From positions 1 through 64,000 of the forward strand of contig CAZKCG010000003.1 in assembly GCA_964551445.1 (NCBI GenBank): 64,000 nucleotides of DNA, written 5' to 3'. The notes beneath the pieces are model-generated. The model was not told where the DNA came from, did not search any database, and was given only the letters and a program-made list of their open reading frames with translations. Position 1 is the stretch's first letter. The number at the start of each line of letters is the position of its first letter. This DNA is from DAOPXV01 sp964551445 (GTDB lineage Bacteria > Muiribacteriota > UBA9980). Shown piece by piece: positions 19,161 to 29,047 of this stretch. The translations under genes were made by a program, and so were the position numbers.

Positions 19161-20078
19161 ATGTCAAAACATCTCGAACAGTTATACGAAAAAATAAGAA
19201 AACTTAAAAAAGAACGCAACGCCGTCATTCTCGCGCACAACTACCAGCTCGGCGAAGTTCAGGATATAGCGGATTTCGTAGGCGATTCGCTTGGCCTCTC
19301 CATCGAGGCCCAAAAAACGGACTCATCAGTCATAGTTTTCTGCGGCGTCCATTTCATGGCCGAGACCGCGAAGATATTATCGCCCGAAAAGACCGTGATA
19401 ATGCCCGATCCGGATGCGGGCTGCCCTATGGCCAACATGATCGTCCCAAAAGATCTCATCGCCATGAAGGAACAATATCCAAACGCGAAAGTTATCTGCT
19501 ACATCAATTCGAGCTCCGAAATAAAAGCGCTTTCAGACTATTGCTGCACTTCAGCCAACGCCCTCAAAATGGTCGAAACGCTTCCGCACGACGAATATAT
19601 CTTCGTCCCCGACAGATACCTCGGATCATTCGTTGCCGCAAAAACCAATAAAAACATGCATGTATGGAAAGGCTTCTGCCCCGTCCACATGAAATTCACT
19701 AAAGATCAGGTCGCTCAAATGCGCAAAGACCACCCGGCCGCGAAAGTAATGGTCCATCCGGAGTGTTCGGAAGACATCGTTAAATTATCCGACTACGCAC
19801 TCGGCACCGAGGGAATGTTGAAACACGCTAAAAACAATAAAGACGAAATGGAATATATCATTGGAACGGAAGAAGGCTTCATCCACAGATTGAAAAAAGA
19901 GGTGCCTGAAAAGAAATTCATCGCCCTTTCCACGGCCTGCGTCTGCCCCAACATGAAAAAGACGACGGTCGAAAAACTGCTGTGGTGCCTTGAGGACATG
20001 AAGAATGAGATAACCGTCCCGCCGGACATAGCGGAAAAAGCCCGAAAATGTATAGACAGAATGCTTGAGATAAAATAG
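19161..20078 (+). CDS. nadA: Quinolinate synthase NadA
   Basis: 305 residues, the short NadA form. The enzyme condenses iminoaspartate with dihydroxyacetone phosphate to quinolinate in de novo NAD synthesis, using a [4Fe-4S] cluster. Family motifs are all present: AHNYQLGEVQDIADFVGDS near the N-terminus, AGCPMA (C88), GFCPVHMKF (C172) and CVCPNMKK (C261); these three cysteines match the cluster ligands of the family. The HPE and STACVCP segments of the active site are intact. nadB and nadC are not in the window, so the gene is isolated from the rest of the pathway. It has its own strong promoter and a terminator directly after it. Confidence 0.97.
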   Translation: MSKHLEQLYEKIRKLKKERNAVILAHNYQLGEVQDIADFVGDSLGLSIEAQKTDSSVIVFCGVHFMAETAKILSPEKTVIMPDPDAGCPMANMIVPKDLIAMKEQYPNAKVICYINSSSEIKALSDYCCTSANALKMVETLPHDEYIFVPDRYLGSFVAAKTNKNMHVWKGFCPVHMKFTKDQVAQMRKDHPAAKVMVHPECSEDIVKLSDYALGTEGMLKHAKNNKDEMEYIIGTEEGFIHRLKKEVPEKKFIALSTACVCPNMKKTTVEKLLWCLEDMKNEITVPPDIAEKARKCIDRMLEIK

Positions 20079-20090
20079 GCGCATAAAATT

Positions 20091-20125
20091 AAAACCGTGC
20101 GATTCTTTTACGAATGCACGGTTTT
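20091..20125. terminator. Bidirectional terminator between nadA and the small zinc-ribbon gene
   Basis: AAAACCGTGC and GCACGGTTTT form a perfect 10-bp stem, extended inward by ATTC/GAAT pairing. A and T runs on both sides suit two convergent genes. Confidence 0.8.
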
Positions 20126-20163
20126 ATCTTATAATGCTTTTGAAAATTTTTGAAGCCGGATCC

Positions 20164-20295
20164 TCATTTCAGATATTTCGATTTGTTGAAGTGATGAAAA
20201 TTATACAGTTCATCGTGGCGGTAGCCGCAGGAGCTGCATTCTATGATCGTTCCCATTCTTGACCATTTCACGGTATCGCATTTTGGACATTTCAT
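20164..20295 (-). CDS. 43-residue zinc-ribbon protein
   Basis: The minus strand reads an intact 43-residue frame from the ATG at 20293-20295 to the TGA at 20164-20166. It begins MKCPKCDTVKW and carries CPKC and CSSCGYRHDE, that is CxxC-x13-CxxC, a zinc-ribbon pattern. The rest is His/Lys/Asn-rich (ELYNFHHFNKSKYLK). Such short single-ribbon proteins often bind nucleic acid or other proteins, but the function here is unknown. It converges on nadA with a shared terminator. The AAAGG ribosome site is rather distant (~13 bases), which lowers the confidence. Confidence 0.65.
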   Translation of the reverse strand: MKCPKCDTVKWSRMGTIIECSSCGYRHDELYNFHHFNKSKYLK

Positions 20296-20399
20296 TCTAA
20301 ATACACAACCTTTCGATTAGTATGGTTTTTATTAGCTACAATATAATTATCGGTTTTTAAAAAAATTAATAAACATAAAAATTTGGAGTTTTATTTTTT

Positions 20400-20903
20400 A
20401 TGCTGGCTGTTTCTTTTTGTAAGCTCGGACTTAGATGCACATATAAATGCGGTACCAACGAAGACCTTCCAGATGCGGTTTTTCTGAAGGAATTATTCTT
20501 AAAGGGCCTTGTTATCCCCGTATGCCCTGAAATTTTCGGCGGGCTCCCCACGCCGCGCGACGCTTCTGAAATAAACGGCGGGAACGGCTTTTTGGTGCTG
20601 GAAGGAAAAGCTGAAGTGCTCTCCTCAAAAGGCGCCGTCGTCACGAAGAATTTCATCGACGGGGCCGCGATGTGCGTTGATATAGCTCTAAAATATGGCG
20701 CTAGCGCAGCCGTTTTAAACGAATACAGCCCTTCCTGCGGAGTTAATTTTGTATATGACGGCACTTTTTCTAAAAAAGCCGTCGAAGGCCCGGGGGTTTT
20801 AGGCGCGATGTTTTTAAAAAAAGCGCTGAAGCCTTTCCATTTATTCGGACAATTGTCTGAAAAAGAGCGTATATTTTTGTTAAATCTTTTTGACAAGCAT
20901 TAA
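20400..20903 (+). CDS. DUF523 family protein
   Basis: 167 residues, the usual length of DUF523 (YbbK-like) proteins. Family motifs are in order: an N-terminal cysteine segment (SFCKLGLRCTYKCG), PVCPEIFGGLPTPR (about 40-53), EINGGNGFLVLEGKAEVL and the C-terminal EYSPSCGVNFVYDGTF. The conserved cysteines suggest metal or cluster binding; the biochemical role of the family is not settled, although related proteins are linked with thiouracil desulfidation. A GGAG site lies about 12 bases upstream of the ATG. It is followed by the PHP gene after 29 bases, so the two may be co-transcribed. Confidence 0.88.
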   Translation: MLAVSFCKLGLRCTYKCGTNEDLPDAVFLKELFLKGLVIPVCPEIFGGLPTPRDASEINGGNGFLVLEGKAEVLSSKGAVVTKNFIDGAAMCVDIALKYGASAAVLNEYSPSCGVNFVYDGTFSKKAVEGPGVLGAMFLKKALKPFHLFGQLSEKERIFLLNLFDKH

Positions 20904-20932
20904 AATTTATGATAAACTGAACGAGGATTATA

Positions 20933-21811
20933 ATGTATATAAATGAACAGCTAAAATTCGGTGACATGCATACGCACACTACTTTTTCCGACGGGAAGTT
21001 TACTCCGGCGGAACTTGTGGCGCATGCGGCGAAACAAAATATTTCATTCTTAGCGATAACCGACCATGATTCGGTGGCCGGTATCGATGAAGCGATAGAG
21101 GCCGGTTTCGCGGCCGGCATAGAAATAATTCCGGGAATCGAACTTAATACCGATATAAAAGACACGGAACTTCATGTCCTGGGATATTATTTCGATTATA
21201 AAAACACGGAATTCATCAAAAAACTTGACTTTTTCAGAAATTCGCGTATCGAGCGAATGAAAATGATGATCGAAAAGCTGGTCAATGAGACCGGCAAAAC
21301 TATCACGCTGGAAGAGATACATCAGGAAGCCAATAAAATGCCGGAAAAAGACGGCGGCTCCATTGGCAGGCCACATCTGGCGCGCGTTATGGTAAAAAAA
21401 AAGATAGTCGACGACGAACGGTCGGCTTTCGACAGATTTATAGGCAACGGAAAACCCTGCTATGTCGAGGTTTTAAACAAACTGGCCCCGTCCGACGCCA
21501 TAAAATTCATACTCGATTTCGGCGGGGTCCCGGTCCTTGCGCATCCCGGGCTTTCGAACAGGGACCATTTGATACCTGAACTCGTTGCCGCGGGACTCAT
21601 GGGCCTTGAGGTTTTTCACTGGAATCACGATAACCAGATGATGGCCAGGTATGAAAAAATTGCCAATGACATGGGACTTCTGATGACGGGCGGCTCCGAT
21701 TGTCACGGTCCGCGCGGGAATATTCCCGCATATTGCGGAAACGTAAAACTTCCGATATACCGTCTCAACGAACTTAAAAAAAGACACCTTGGTTTACGAA
21801 AAAAAGCATAG
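20933..21811 (+). CDS. PHP-domain phosphoesterase (RNase AM/YciV-like)
   Basis: 292 residues. The PHP metal motifs are intact: DMHTHTTFSDG (H13, H15, D20), AITDHDSVAGI, GIELNT, the later LAHPG and GGSDCHG. Length and motif order match the RNase AM/YciV (TrpH-like) family, which removes nucleotides from 5' ends of short RNAs or hydrolyses 3',5'-nucleotide bisphosphates. Which substrate is used here cannot be read from sequence. GAGG lies six bases before the ATG. It follows the DUF523 gene closely and precedes the TPR/PilZ block by 72 bases. Confidence 0.9.
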   Translation: MYINEQLKFGDMHTHTTFSDGKFTPAELVAHAAKQNISFLAITDHDSVAGIDEAIEAGFAAGIEIIPGIELNTDIKDTELHVLGYYFDYKNTEFIKKLDFFRNSRIERMKMMIEKLVNETGKTITLEEIHQEANKMPEKDGGSIGRPHLARVMVKKKIVDDERSAFDRFIGNGKPCYVEVLNKLAPSDAIKFILDFGGVPVLAHPGLSNRDHLIPELVAAGLMGLEVFHWNHDNQMMARYEKIANDMGLLMTGGSDCHGPRGNIPAYCGNVKLPIYRLNELKKRHLGLRKKA

Positions 21812-21883
21812 TTGTAAAGATCCTTCGGAAAGCGAACAAAGGTTTTTTATAAGACGCTTAATAAAATTGCGGGGTAATAAAAG

Positions 21884-24256
21884 ATGACGGACCTTAGAAA
21901 TAAGATACTGGTTTTACTGGTCATGGTTTTCGCGGCTGCGTTTATGTTTCCCGCGGAAGCTTACGCTATAAGAGCCCAGGCCGAACGATTAACGAACGAA
22001 GGCACCGAGCTTTTAAAACTTAACAAGCTGGCCGAGGCCGAAGCTAAATTCAAGGCCGCGATAGACGAGGACGGCTCCTTCGACAAACCTTACTATTACA
22101 TGTCCCAGGTCTGCGAACGAAATCTCAATCACGAGGAAGCCATAAATTACATTAAAAGAGCGCTTCGCAATTCTCCGCATGAAGAGGTCTATAAATCTTT
22201 CCAGTGCGATATAAATAACGCCATCGCCGCTGAAGCCATAAAAAACGGCAACCCCGACCGGGCGTCAAAAATTTATTTTTCCAACCTCGAAGCGCTCGTC
22301 TATCATATGCCCACTTATAACAGGCTCGCCATGCTCTATATAGGAAAAGGCGATTACACCAACGCTCTTCTTCAATGCAACAAGGCTCTCGAAAATTCCT
22401 CAGCCATGCCGCCCTCGATCAAATTCGATATCGGGGAGGCCGCTATATTGCACGCTAACATGGCCGCCTGTTTTTATGAGATAAAAAACTTCTCGCGCGC
22501 CATAGCCGAAATTGAAGTTGCCCTGAAAACGAAAGACAGCCCTTACGTTCAAAAATACCATAAAAAGATCATGAGCGACGATAATCCCGTATTCGCTGAA
22601 TTAAAAAAAGCCGAAACCGCTTTTTCAACCGGAAATCTGCCCGCCGCGCGCGAGGGTTTCGAACGCGTCATCGGCATGTATCCCAACTGCTCCTCCGCCG
22701 TCGAGAAAATAGCTATAATAGACAGAAAGAAAAGGGTAGACGACATAGTGGCCGAAGCCGATAAATTAACCGCCGCCACTCAATTTTCGGAAGCCATCGA
22801 TAAATACAACGAAGTTCTCTCGGTCGAACCGCAAAGGAACGACATCAGAGACAAATTAAAGGCTATCGAAAGCAAAATGGGCCAGCAGCAGAAGGACGCG
22901 CTCGCCTCGATGAGAAGAAAACCTAAAGATACTGACAGCGCCGACCTTATCGACAAGAAGCTTAAAGCGCTTGTAGAGCGCGACCAGGCAACGACCGATC
23001 CCAACAAACTTTACGAGACCCGCTTCAGGGAAGCCGAAGACATGTACAACAAGCAGGATTACGATAACGCGCTTGATAAATACATGAGCATAGCCGAAGA
23101 TAAAGACGATTTCAAAACCGACGAGATCAAAAAAAGAATAAGAGCGATCCATGCCGCCAAGGGCGAGTTTTACTTTGAATCGATGCAGACGGCTATACCC
23201 AAACTTTATTTATATCTGGTCATGCTCCTTGTTATTTTCATGCTGATCTATGTATATACCGGCGATCAGATCGCGTCGATGTTCCGGGCCGATCCTTATA
23301 AGTTCGCAAAAAAAGGCGTCGAACTTTTAGAAAAGGAAAAATACGATCAGGCCGCCGCGAGTTTTGAAAAATCGCTCGCGATGATAATGGACCCGATAGA
23401 AAGAACCAAAATTAAAGCCAAGATAGCTCTCTGTCTCTTTAAGACCAAAGACTACGATAAATGTATAAAAATATGCATCGAGATACTCGATGTCGATCCC
23501 AAGAGCGATGTAATTCACGGTTTCCTGGGCAATTCCTATCTCGAAAAAAATGTCCAGACCGAGCGTGCTTTCAACGAATATAAACTTCTTTTGAAAAGGC
23601 AGAAGGACGACAAACGGCTTCTGACGGTTCTTTGCTCTCAATATATCCAGGACGACAATCTTTCGCAGGAAGCCATAGACGTTTACCAGAAAGTTTTCAA
23701 TATGGACCCCAAGGACAAGCGCGTCAGAAAGATGCTTTGCGAGGCATTCATCCGTTCCAACGATAAAACGGATCTGGCTCTGCGAGTATATGAGGCGGTC
23801 CTCACCGATGAATCCAATAGAAAAGACGTTAAACTCATGCTTATATCGGCCCAGTTCCAGCGTAAAAATTATGAGGACTGCATTAAACTCTGCAAGGAAT
23901 TATTCGATTCAGGCAGCATCGAAAACATAACGCTCGAATATTACACCAATTCATTCTCAAAACTCGGCCGTAAAGGCGAATTATACGATGAATACAAAGC
24001 GCTTTCCATGAAATATCCGGACAGTCAGACCCTTAAAACCTATCTGGAAAAGGTCCAGTCACTGCTGAATGTGGAACGCCTCACGAACAGGAACCTCGAT
24101 ACGTCCACGCCCAATTTTACCAATAATGAAGACCAGGCGCAGCAGACCGAGAGAAAACCGGCGGCGGGCGTTCCCGCCGTCAATATATGCAAAAGCTGCG
24201 CTCACATGAACCCGGGAACTTTAAAGGTTTGTGAAAAATGCGGTTCCGCGATGTAG
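21884..24256 (+). CDS. TPR-membrane-TPR protein with C-terminal zinc ribbon
   Basis: 790 residues. A signal-like hydrophobic segment (1-28, ending AEAYA) is followed by TPR repeats (about 30-350), a charged coiled stretch, a membrane helix at about 437-459 (YLYLVMLLVIFMLIYVYTG), a second TPR array (about 475-725) and a terminal zinc ribbon with C769, C772, C783 and C786. The topology predicted is: first TPR array outside the cytoplasm, second array and zinc ribbon inside. It is a scaffold rather than an enzyme. The gene 25169-27829 has the same TPR-helix-TPR layout with related wording in the second half, so the two are paralogues on either side of a PilZ gene. Confidence 0.85.
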   Translation: MTDLRNKILVLLVMVFAAAFMFPAEAYAIRAQAERLTNEGTELLKLNKLAEAEAKFKAAIDEDGSFDKPYYYMSQVCERNLNHEEAINYIKRALRNSPHEEVYKSFQCDINNAIAAEAIKNGNPDRASKIYFSNLEALVYHMPTYNRLAMLYIGKGDYTNALLQCNKALENSSAMPPSIKFDIGEAAILHANMAACFYEIKNFSRAIAEIEVALKTKDSPYVQKYHKKIMSDDNPVFAELKKAETAFSTGNLPAAREGFERVIGMYPNCSSAVEKIAIIDRKKRVDDIVAEADKLTAATQFSEAIDKYNEVLSVEPQRNDIRDKLKAIESKMGQQQKDALASMRRKPKDTDSADLIDKKLKALVERDQATTDPNKLYETRFREAEDMYNKQDYDNALDKYMSIAEDKDDFKTDEIKKRIRAIHAAKGEFYFESMQTAIPKLYLYLVMLLVIFMLIYVYTGDQIASMFRADPYKFAKKGVELLEKEKYDQAAASFEKSLAMIMDPIERTKIKAKIALCLFKTKDYDKCIKICIEILDVDPKSDVIHGFLGNSYLEKNVQTERAFNEYKLLLKRQKDDKRLLTVLCSQYIQDDNLSQEAIDVYQKVFNMDPKDKRVRKMLCEAFIRSNDKTDLALRVYEAVLTDESNRKDVKLMLISAQFQRKNYEDCIKLCKELFDSGSIENITLEYYTNSFSKLGRKGELYDEYKALSMKYPDSQTLKTYLEKVQSLLNVERLTNRNLDTSTPNFTNNEDQAQQTERKPAAGVPAVNICKSCAHMNPGTLKVCEKCGSAM

Positions 24257-24321
24257 CGCGGCATTTTTTCACGATTTGTACGGTTGATCTAGTCTAAAGT
24301 TATTTAACAATCAGGTGAATT

Positions 24322-25065
24322 ATGGCTGATGAACAACAAAATAGCAGTACATATTTCGAGATAAACGGCCCAGCCGCCCTTGAACGCTATATACCCAAAG
24401 GGCAGGTCGTCGAGATCGAAGTGAAATTAGGCCTTTTTGCTGGCCAATATAAAAGCAAGGTCACTAACTACAAAGATAAGACCATATCTTTCGTAGTTCC
24501 TTCGGTGGCCGGAAAACCGGTTTACATATGGGAAAAAACCGTTTGCCATATGAACTACATGCGGCCGGACGGAATGTTCACTTTCATAACGCGCGTCGTT
24601 AAAAGCGAGATATACCCGAAACCTATTTTATACGTCATAATGCCTGAAAAAGTTGAAAAGATACAGCGCCGCCGCTATGTGCGCGTCGATGTAAAGATCC
24701 CTGTAAGAATGAGATTATTCAAAGAAGACGCAACCTACGAAGAACAGGACGAACAATTTTTCGAATCCACCACCATCAATGTTTCAGCCGGCGGACTTCG
24801 CGTGGACAGCCCTAAAATGAAACTCGAACTCGGAAAGGTCTATGAATTCGAATTCGTGCTTGAAAACTATAAATTCCAGCATGTCCTGGGTGAAATAGTC
24901 AGAGCGGCTGAAATGAAGAACGCTCAGGGAGTTCTTATAACTTACCCTGACGGGTCGGCGATATATAATTACGGAGTTAACTTCATACAGATACACAGGG
25001 TACAAAAGGAAAAGATCATTTCATACGTGTTTAAATGCGAGAGAGAAATGATCTCGAAGCGCTGA
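24322..25065 (+). CDS. PilZ-domain c-di-GMP receptor (YcgR-like)
   Basis: 247 residues. The N-terminal part (about 20-105) resembles the YcgR/FlbN-type flagellar brake domain, and the C-terminal half is a PilZ domain. The c-di-GMP binding motifs are present: RRRYVR (116-121, containing RxxxR) and NVSAGG (153-158, N/DxSxxG). YcgR-like proteins transmit c-di-GMP levels to motility or exopolysaccharide machines. There is no signal peptide, so it is cytosolic, where it could meet the cytosolic TPR halves of both neighbours. CAGGTGA is a good ribosome site. It is co-directional with the flanking TPR genes (gaps of 65 and 103 bases). Confidence 0.92.
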   Translation: MADEQQNSSTYFEINGPAALERYIPKGQVVEIEVKLGLFAGQYKSKVTNYKDKTISFVVPSVAGKPVYIWEKTVCHMNYMRPDGMFTFITRVVKSEIYPKPILYVIMPEKVEKIQRRRYVRVDVKIPVRMRLFKEDATYEEQDEQFFESTTINVSAGGLRVDSPKMKLELGKVYEFEFVLENYKFQHVLGEIVRAAEMKNAQGVLITYPDGSAIYNYGVNFIQIHRVQKEKIISYVFKCEREMISKR

Positions 25066-25168
25066 TAATTTACGGCGCATGACGGCCGCGACTGGATCAG
25101 GTTCAAATGGGGACCCGGTCAGGCCGTTAATGAAATAACAAAACCAGGCTTTAAACTATAGTTAATAT

Positions 25169-27829
25169 ATGATGATAAAACATAAGATCAAATATCATAT
25201 TACATCAATTTTCCTCACATCGTTAGTTATCGCGGTTCTATTATCCGTAACAACGCTTTATGCGCAGTCGGAACAGGACATAAACGCGATAAACGACGTC
25301 GGGCTTTTGTATTATAATTCGGGAAATTACGAAGAAGCCGTAGCCGAATTCAACAAGATACTCAAATTAAAACCCGACCACGACGTGGCCTATTTCAATC
25401 TCGGCTGCGTTTATCAAAAGAAAAAGAACTGGAAGGAAGCCGAACGCGCCTTCGCGAGCGTTCTCGATCTCATTCCCGAAGATTCCGAAGCTAAAAAGCG
25501 CCTTGTCTCCGTTTCGGAGAACTGGTCCAAACAGATTTTAAGCGAGCTTGCGGCTCAGCCCGATAACGCTTCGCTTCACAACGATCTCGGCCGCGCATAT
25601 ATATCCATGGGAAAGCTCGACGAAGCCTACGCCGAAATTTCAAAAGCGCTTTCTTTAAAGGGAGATCTCGCGGCCGGTTATTATAACCTCGCGACCCTTT
25701 ACGTAAAAAAAGGAAGCCCTCAAAAAGCGCTCGAAGAAATTAAAAAAGCCTGCGATATAGATTCAAAAAACATAATATTCCAGAATTATTTTAAAAAAGT
25801 GACCCTGCTCAACGGCGGTTCGGCATCCGAAACTCCTGACCAGCAGCCGGTTCCTATTGAAAACGCTCCTGAAGAAGGCGTGTTCACGGGCTCGAAAAAA
25901 GACGAAGAAAGAATTTTCAAAGCCGGCGTGGACGCTTTCGACAAGAAAAAATACGAACAGGCTCTTTCCAACTTTGAAAAAGTGGCCCGCCTTAATCCTA
26001 AAAATACCGAAGCTTCAGACTACGTGACAAAAATAAAGGAAATTTTAAAAAGCAAAAAAGAGATCCGCGACCTTTTTGAAAGCGCGGATAAAAAATGCAA
26101 AAAAGAAAAATGGGCCGACGCTATCCCGCTTCTTGAAAAAGCCAGATCTAACCAATACATAAAGCAGGACTCCAATTACATGGATGTGCTGCGCACCTTA
26201 TCCGATGCTTACATGCGCACCGACCAGCTCGATAAGGCATTTTTAATTTATGAAGAACTCAAGGCCCAAAACCAGAACCTTTTCTTCGTAAATTTCAATA
26301 TAGCCCAGATATACCTGTCGCGCGGCGAATACGACAAAGGCGAAGAAGCCCTCGTTCAGGCCGGAAAGGCTGACGGCATAACACCCGAACAGGTCAAGAT
26401 GGTCCGCGAGATACAAGGGTCGCTCGCGTGGAAACGAAACGTCATATACCTCTACGGACTCGGCTTTTTGATAGTGGTCGCGCTCGGCGCGGTACTTTTC
26501 TTTTTTAATTCTCCGGCCGCGAGAAAGAAAAGATTCCTTCAAAAGCTTGACGAACTCAGATCCGTTTCCAATTGGAACGAAATTATCAACATAGGCTCGA
26601 ACGCTTCTCACACATTCACGGTCCAGGAGAACGTCAAGTTCAATATAATGCTCTCGACCGCATGCTATAATATTGAAAAATACGATGAAGGCATAAGATA
26701 CGCGAAAAAATCCCTTACCTATGACGCGAACCTCGTCAACGCAAACGACCTTCTCGCCAGATGTTTCTTAAAGAAAAAATCCACGACCGACGAAGCCGTC
26801 TTTCAATATAAAAAACTTTTAAAGAACGATCCTAATAACGTAGAAGTTTTAAAATTAATTTCAGAATATTATATAAAACTTTCAAAAAATACCGATAAGT
26901 TTGTTAAGAAGGAAAGCCTTACGGATGAACTTATAGAATATCTGAAGACCTATGCGGTAAAAGAACCTCAAAATCGCGAGCTTTCAATATTCATGGCCAA
27001 TCTTTTAAGACAGCGCAAGGACACTACTTCGAACGCGATACATATCTACGAGAACGCTCTTTCAAACGAAGAGAACACCAAGGTCAGGGAAGTGCTGGCG
27101 AAAGCGTATTACGAAGCTAAAAGTTTCGAGCGCGCGATAGGCGAATGTAAATTCATATTCAAGGAAAATATCGAAAATACTCAGGTCCACAGAATATTCA
27201 TTGATTCGCATATTGCTCTCGGAAGATATAACGACGTCTGCATCGAATACGAAAAGCTCGTACTGCTCTACCCGAATTCAGCCGACCTCGAAAGACGGTT
27301 GAACGAGCTTAAACGGCAGAACATGGTCATCGGCGGAACATCCGAAGATCACCCTCACTCCCAGCAGGGCTCGGGCCATCCGTCCCAGCAATCGGGCCAG
27401 GTGCCGTTAGGCGTTCCAATGCAGCAGTCCGGCGGCTCATCGGCCACCGATTACGCTAAATGTTACGACCGCGGCTGCAAATATATGATTGAAAAAGATT
27501 ATACCAACGCCATTTCGGAGTTCAAGATAGCCACGAAGGGCTCAGCCGAAGTTAAAAACGAAAGCTACAAACAGCTCGTGATGTGCTACATCAAAAAAGG
27601 CCTTCTTGATCTCGCCTACGAACAGTATAAACTCGTGCGCTACGACCAGGAAATGATGCCGGATATGATCAAGGAACTCACCTACAACATGGCGCGCGCG
27701 TTCGAGGAAAAAGGAAAATTCAAGGAAGCGCTCGAGATATATAATATTATTTGTAAAGTAGATATTGGATTTAAAGATGTATTTGATAAATTCGACGAAC
27801 TTCATTCATACGTATCAAAATTCAGTTAG
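25169..27829 (+). CDS. TPR-membrane-TPR scaffold protein
   Basis: 886 residues. Signal-like segment at 1-33 (ending TLYAQ), TPR array to about 410, a membrane helix at about 424-446 (YLYGLGFLIVVALGAVLFFF), then a second TPR array and a Gln/Ser/Gly-rich linker (about 730-760) before a last TPR group. It is a paralogue of 21884-24256 in layout. No Shine-Dalgarno sequence is visible; a TATAGT hexamer ends six bases before the ATG, so a leaderless transcript is possible, though no -35 match accompanies it. The 3' end overlaps the next gene by 53 bases. A structural role in an envelope-spanning complex is inferred. Confidence 0.85.
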   Translation: MMIKHKIKYHITSIFLTSLVIAVLLSVTTLYAQSEQDINAINDVGLLYYNSGNYEEAVAEFNKILKLKPDHDVAYFNLGCVYQKKKNWKEAERAFASVLDLIPEDSEAKKRLVSVSENWSKQILSELAAQPDNASLHNDLGRAYISMGKLDEAYAEISKALSLKGDLAAGYYNLATLYVKKGSPQKALEEIKKACDIDSKNIIFQNYFKKVTLLNGGSASETPDQQPVPIENAPEEGVFTGSKKDEERIFKAGVDAFDKKKYEQALSNFEKVARLNPKNTEASDYVTKIKEILKSKKEIRDLFESADKKCKKEKWADAIPLLEKARSNQYIKQDSNYMDVLRTLSDAYMRTDQLDKAFLIYEELKAQNQNLFFVNFNIAQIYLSRGEYDKGEEALVQAGKADGITPEQVKMVREIQGSLAWKRNVIYLYGLGFLIVVALGAVLFFFNSPAARKKRFLQKLDELRSVSNWNEIINIGSNASHTFTVQENVKFNIMLSTACYNIEKYDEGIRYAKKSLTYDANLVNANDLLARCFLKKKSTTDEAVFQYKKLLKNDPNNVEVLKLISEYYIKLSKNTDKFVKKESLTDELIEYLKTYAVKEPQNRELSIFMANLLRQRKDTTSNAIHIYENALSNEENTKVREVLAKAYYEAKSFERAIGECKFIFKENIENTQVHRIFIDSHIALGRYNDVCIEYEKLVLLYPNSADLERRLNELKRQNMVIGGTSEDHPHSQQGSGHPSQQSGQVPLGVPMQQSGGSSATDYAKCYDRGCKYMIEKDYTNAISEFKIATKGSAEVKNESYKQLVMCYIKKGLLDLAYEQYKLVRYDQEMMPDMIKELTYNMARAFEEKGKFKEALEIYNIICKVDIGFKDVFDKFDELHSYVSKFS

Positions 27830-28934
27830 CGCCCCCGCTATTTCGAGGCGCCGCTGCCTCGTTCTCATAATTTTTCTCATCTGCATTTTCACTTTAACGG
27901 CCCCTTTATACGCTTCCCAGGTCTGCAAACAGTTCTCCGGAAAGGTTCTGGATATGCGTACCATTGAGCCTCTTTCCGGGGTTTCGGTTTCCATTCGCTG
28001 TTTTGACGCCGATAAAATGGAGGTCAAAACGGACGATAACGGAAAATTCTCCATCTCGGAAGTGCCTTATGGCGCATATAAAGTGACGATCTCAAAAGAG
28101 GGCTACGCAAGCGACGTCACCAAAATAAATATAACCCAGCCCTATGTCAGATACGATTCGACGATCGAATCGGAAAGGGATAAGGACAACCGCACGAGAT
28201 CGGACTTCGAAGAAGAACACCCGGAAGAAGCCAAAAAAAGAAAAATAACCATTACCGACGCTCCGGAATTTTTACCCAAAAACAATCTTTACGGCGCGAG
28301 CGGCCTTCTTGAACTTCCCGATACGAGCGTAATGACGGAAAATCATTACCGCGTAGGATACGGCGTTTTGAGATCGAGAAGAATGAAAAGCATCGGCGGA
28401 GCTTACAGAGAATCTAATTTCGCCACTTCATTCAGCTACGGGCTCAGTCAGAACTTCGAAGCGAATGTTTTCGCCATGCAGAATTTTGCGGAACTTTCCG
28501 GCAATTCTCCCTTCTTTATGAATAAAACAGGCATATCGGTCAAATATTCGAATCTCGCAAATTATAAAGCTACCCAACAGAAATTCCCATATTCAGTTCT
28601 ATATACTCATACGAACGACGGCACGGACGAGATCAATATTCCGGTAGAAATAGCTTCCGGAGACAATAAATTCTATTTCATCCCTTCCTACGAATCGCAC
28701 GGCGGAAAGGTCAAATTTCATCTCGGTTATCAAAAACCGCTTTTTGTCGATCACAGAAAAGGCAGCTTTATGTTTGAATTTCTACAGGACGATAAAAACC
28801 GCTGGAATATAATGAACGGCGGCTTCAGGTTCGAATTCAAAAACGACTCTGCCATAAACCTTTTCGTGCTTACGGATCAGACCGTCGCCAAGCGCATGAG
28901 TACGGGTATTTCAGGGACCATGCTTTTCAGGTAG
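27777..28934 (+). CDS. Carboxypeptidase-regulatory-like domain with beta-barrel-like region
   Basis: About 385 residues from the ATG at 27777, which has GGA upstream; the TTG at 27765 is less likely. The start lies 53 bases inside the preceding TPR gene, so translation is probably coupled. After a basic n-region (RRR) and a signal peptide ending LYASQ comes a carboxypeptidase-regulatory (CarboxypepD_reg) domain, about 50-115, with SGVSVSIRCFD and GKFSISEVPYGAYKVTIS. The remaining ~220 residues alternate polar and hydrophobic residues and start with GLLELPDTSVMTENHYRVGYG, similar to outer-membrane barrel proteins of the YjbH type. I infer an outer-membrane protein, perhaps the outer partner of the TPR scaffolds. 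Confidence 0.7.
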   Translation: MYLINSTNFIHTYQNSVSAPAISRRRCLVLIIFLICIFTLTAPLYASQVCKQFSGKVLDMRTIEPLSGVSVSIRCFDADKMEVKTDDNGKFSISEVPYGAYKVTISKEGYASDVTKINITQPYVRYDSTIESERDKDNRTRSDFEEEHPEEAKKRKITITDAPEFLPKNNLYGASGLLELPDTSVMTENHYRVGYGVLRSRRMKSIGGAYRESNFATSFSYGLSQNFEANVFAMQNFAELSGNSPFFMNKTGISVKYSNLANYKATQQKFPYSVLYTHTNDGTDEINIPVEIASGDNKFYFIPSYESHGGKVKFHLGYQKPLFVDHRKGSFMFEFLQDDKNRWNIMNGGFRFEFKNDSAINLFVLTDQTVAKRMSTGISGTMLFR

Positions 28935-28985
28935 GACGCGGCCCGGAACTTGTTATTAATTCTTTATTTTCATTAAAATTTAGTG

Positions 28986-28991
28986 TATAAT
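28986..28991 (+). promoter_or_regulatory. Probable -10 element upstream of glmM
   Basis: A perfect TATAAT preceded by GTG, about 57 bases before the glmM start; no clear -35 at the right distance. Confidence 0.45.
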
Positions 28992-29047
28992 TATAACGGA
29001 TATTATATCCGTTATTTTTACTTTTTTTAACAGGGAGTTTATTTATT

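Noticed and set aside
19161..20078. NAD synthesis operon
   Set aside because: Only nadA is present; no nadB or nadC nearby and a terminator follows immediately.
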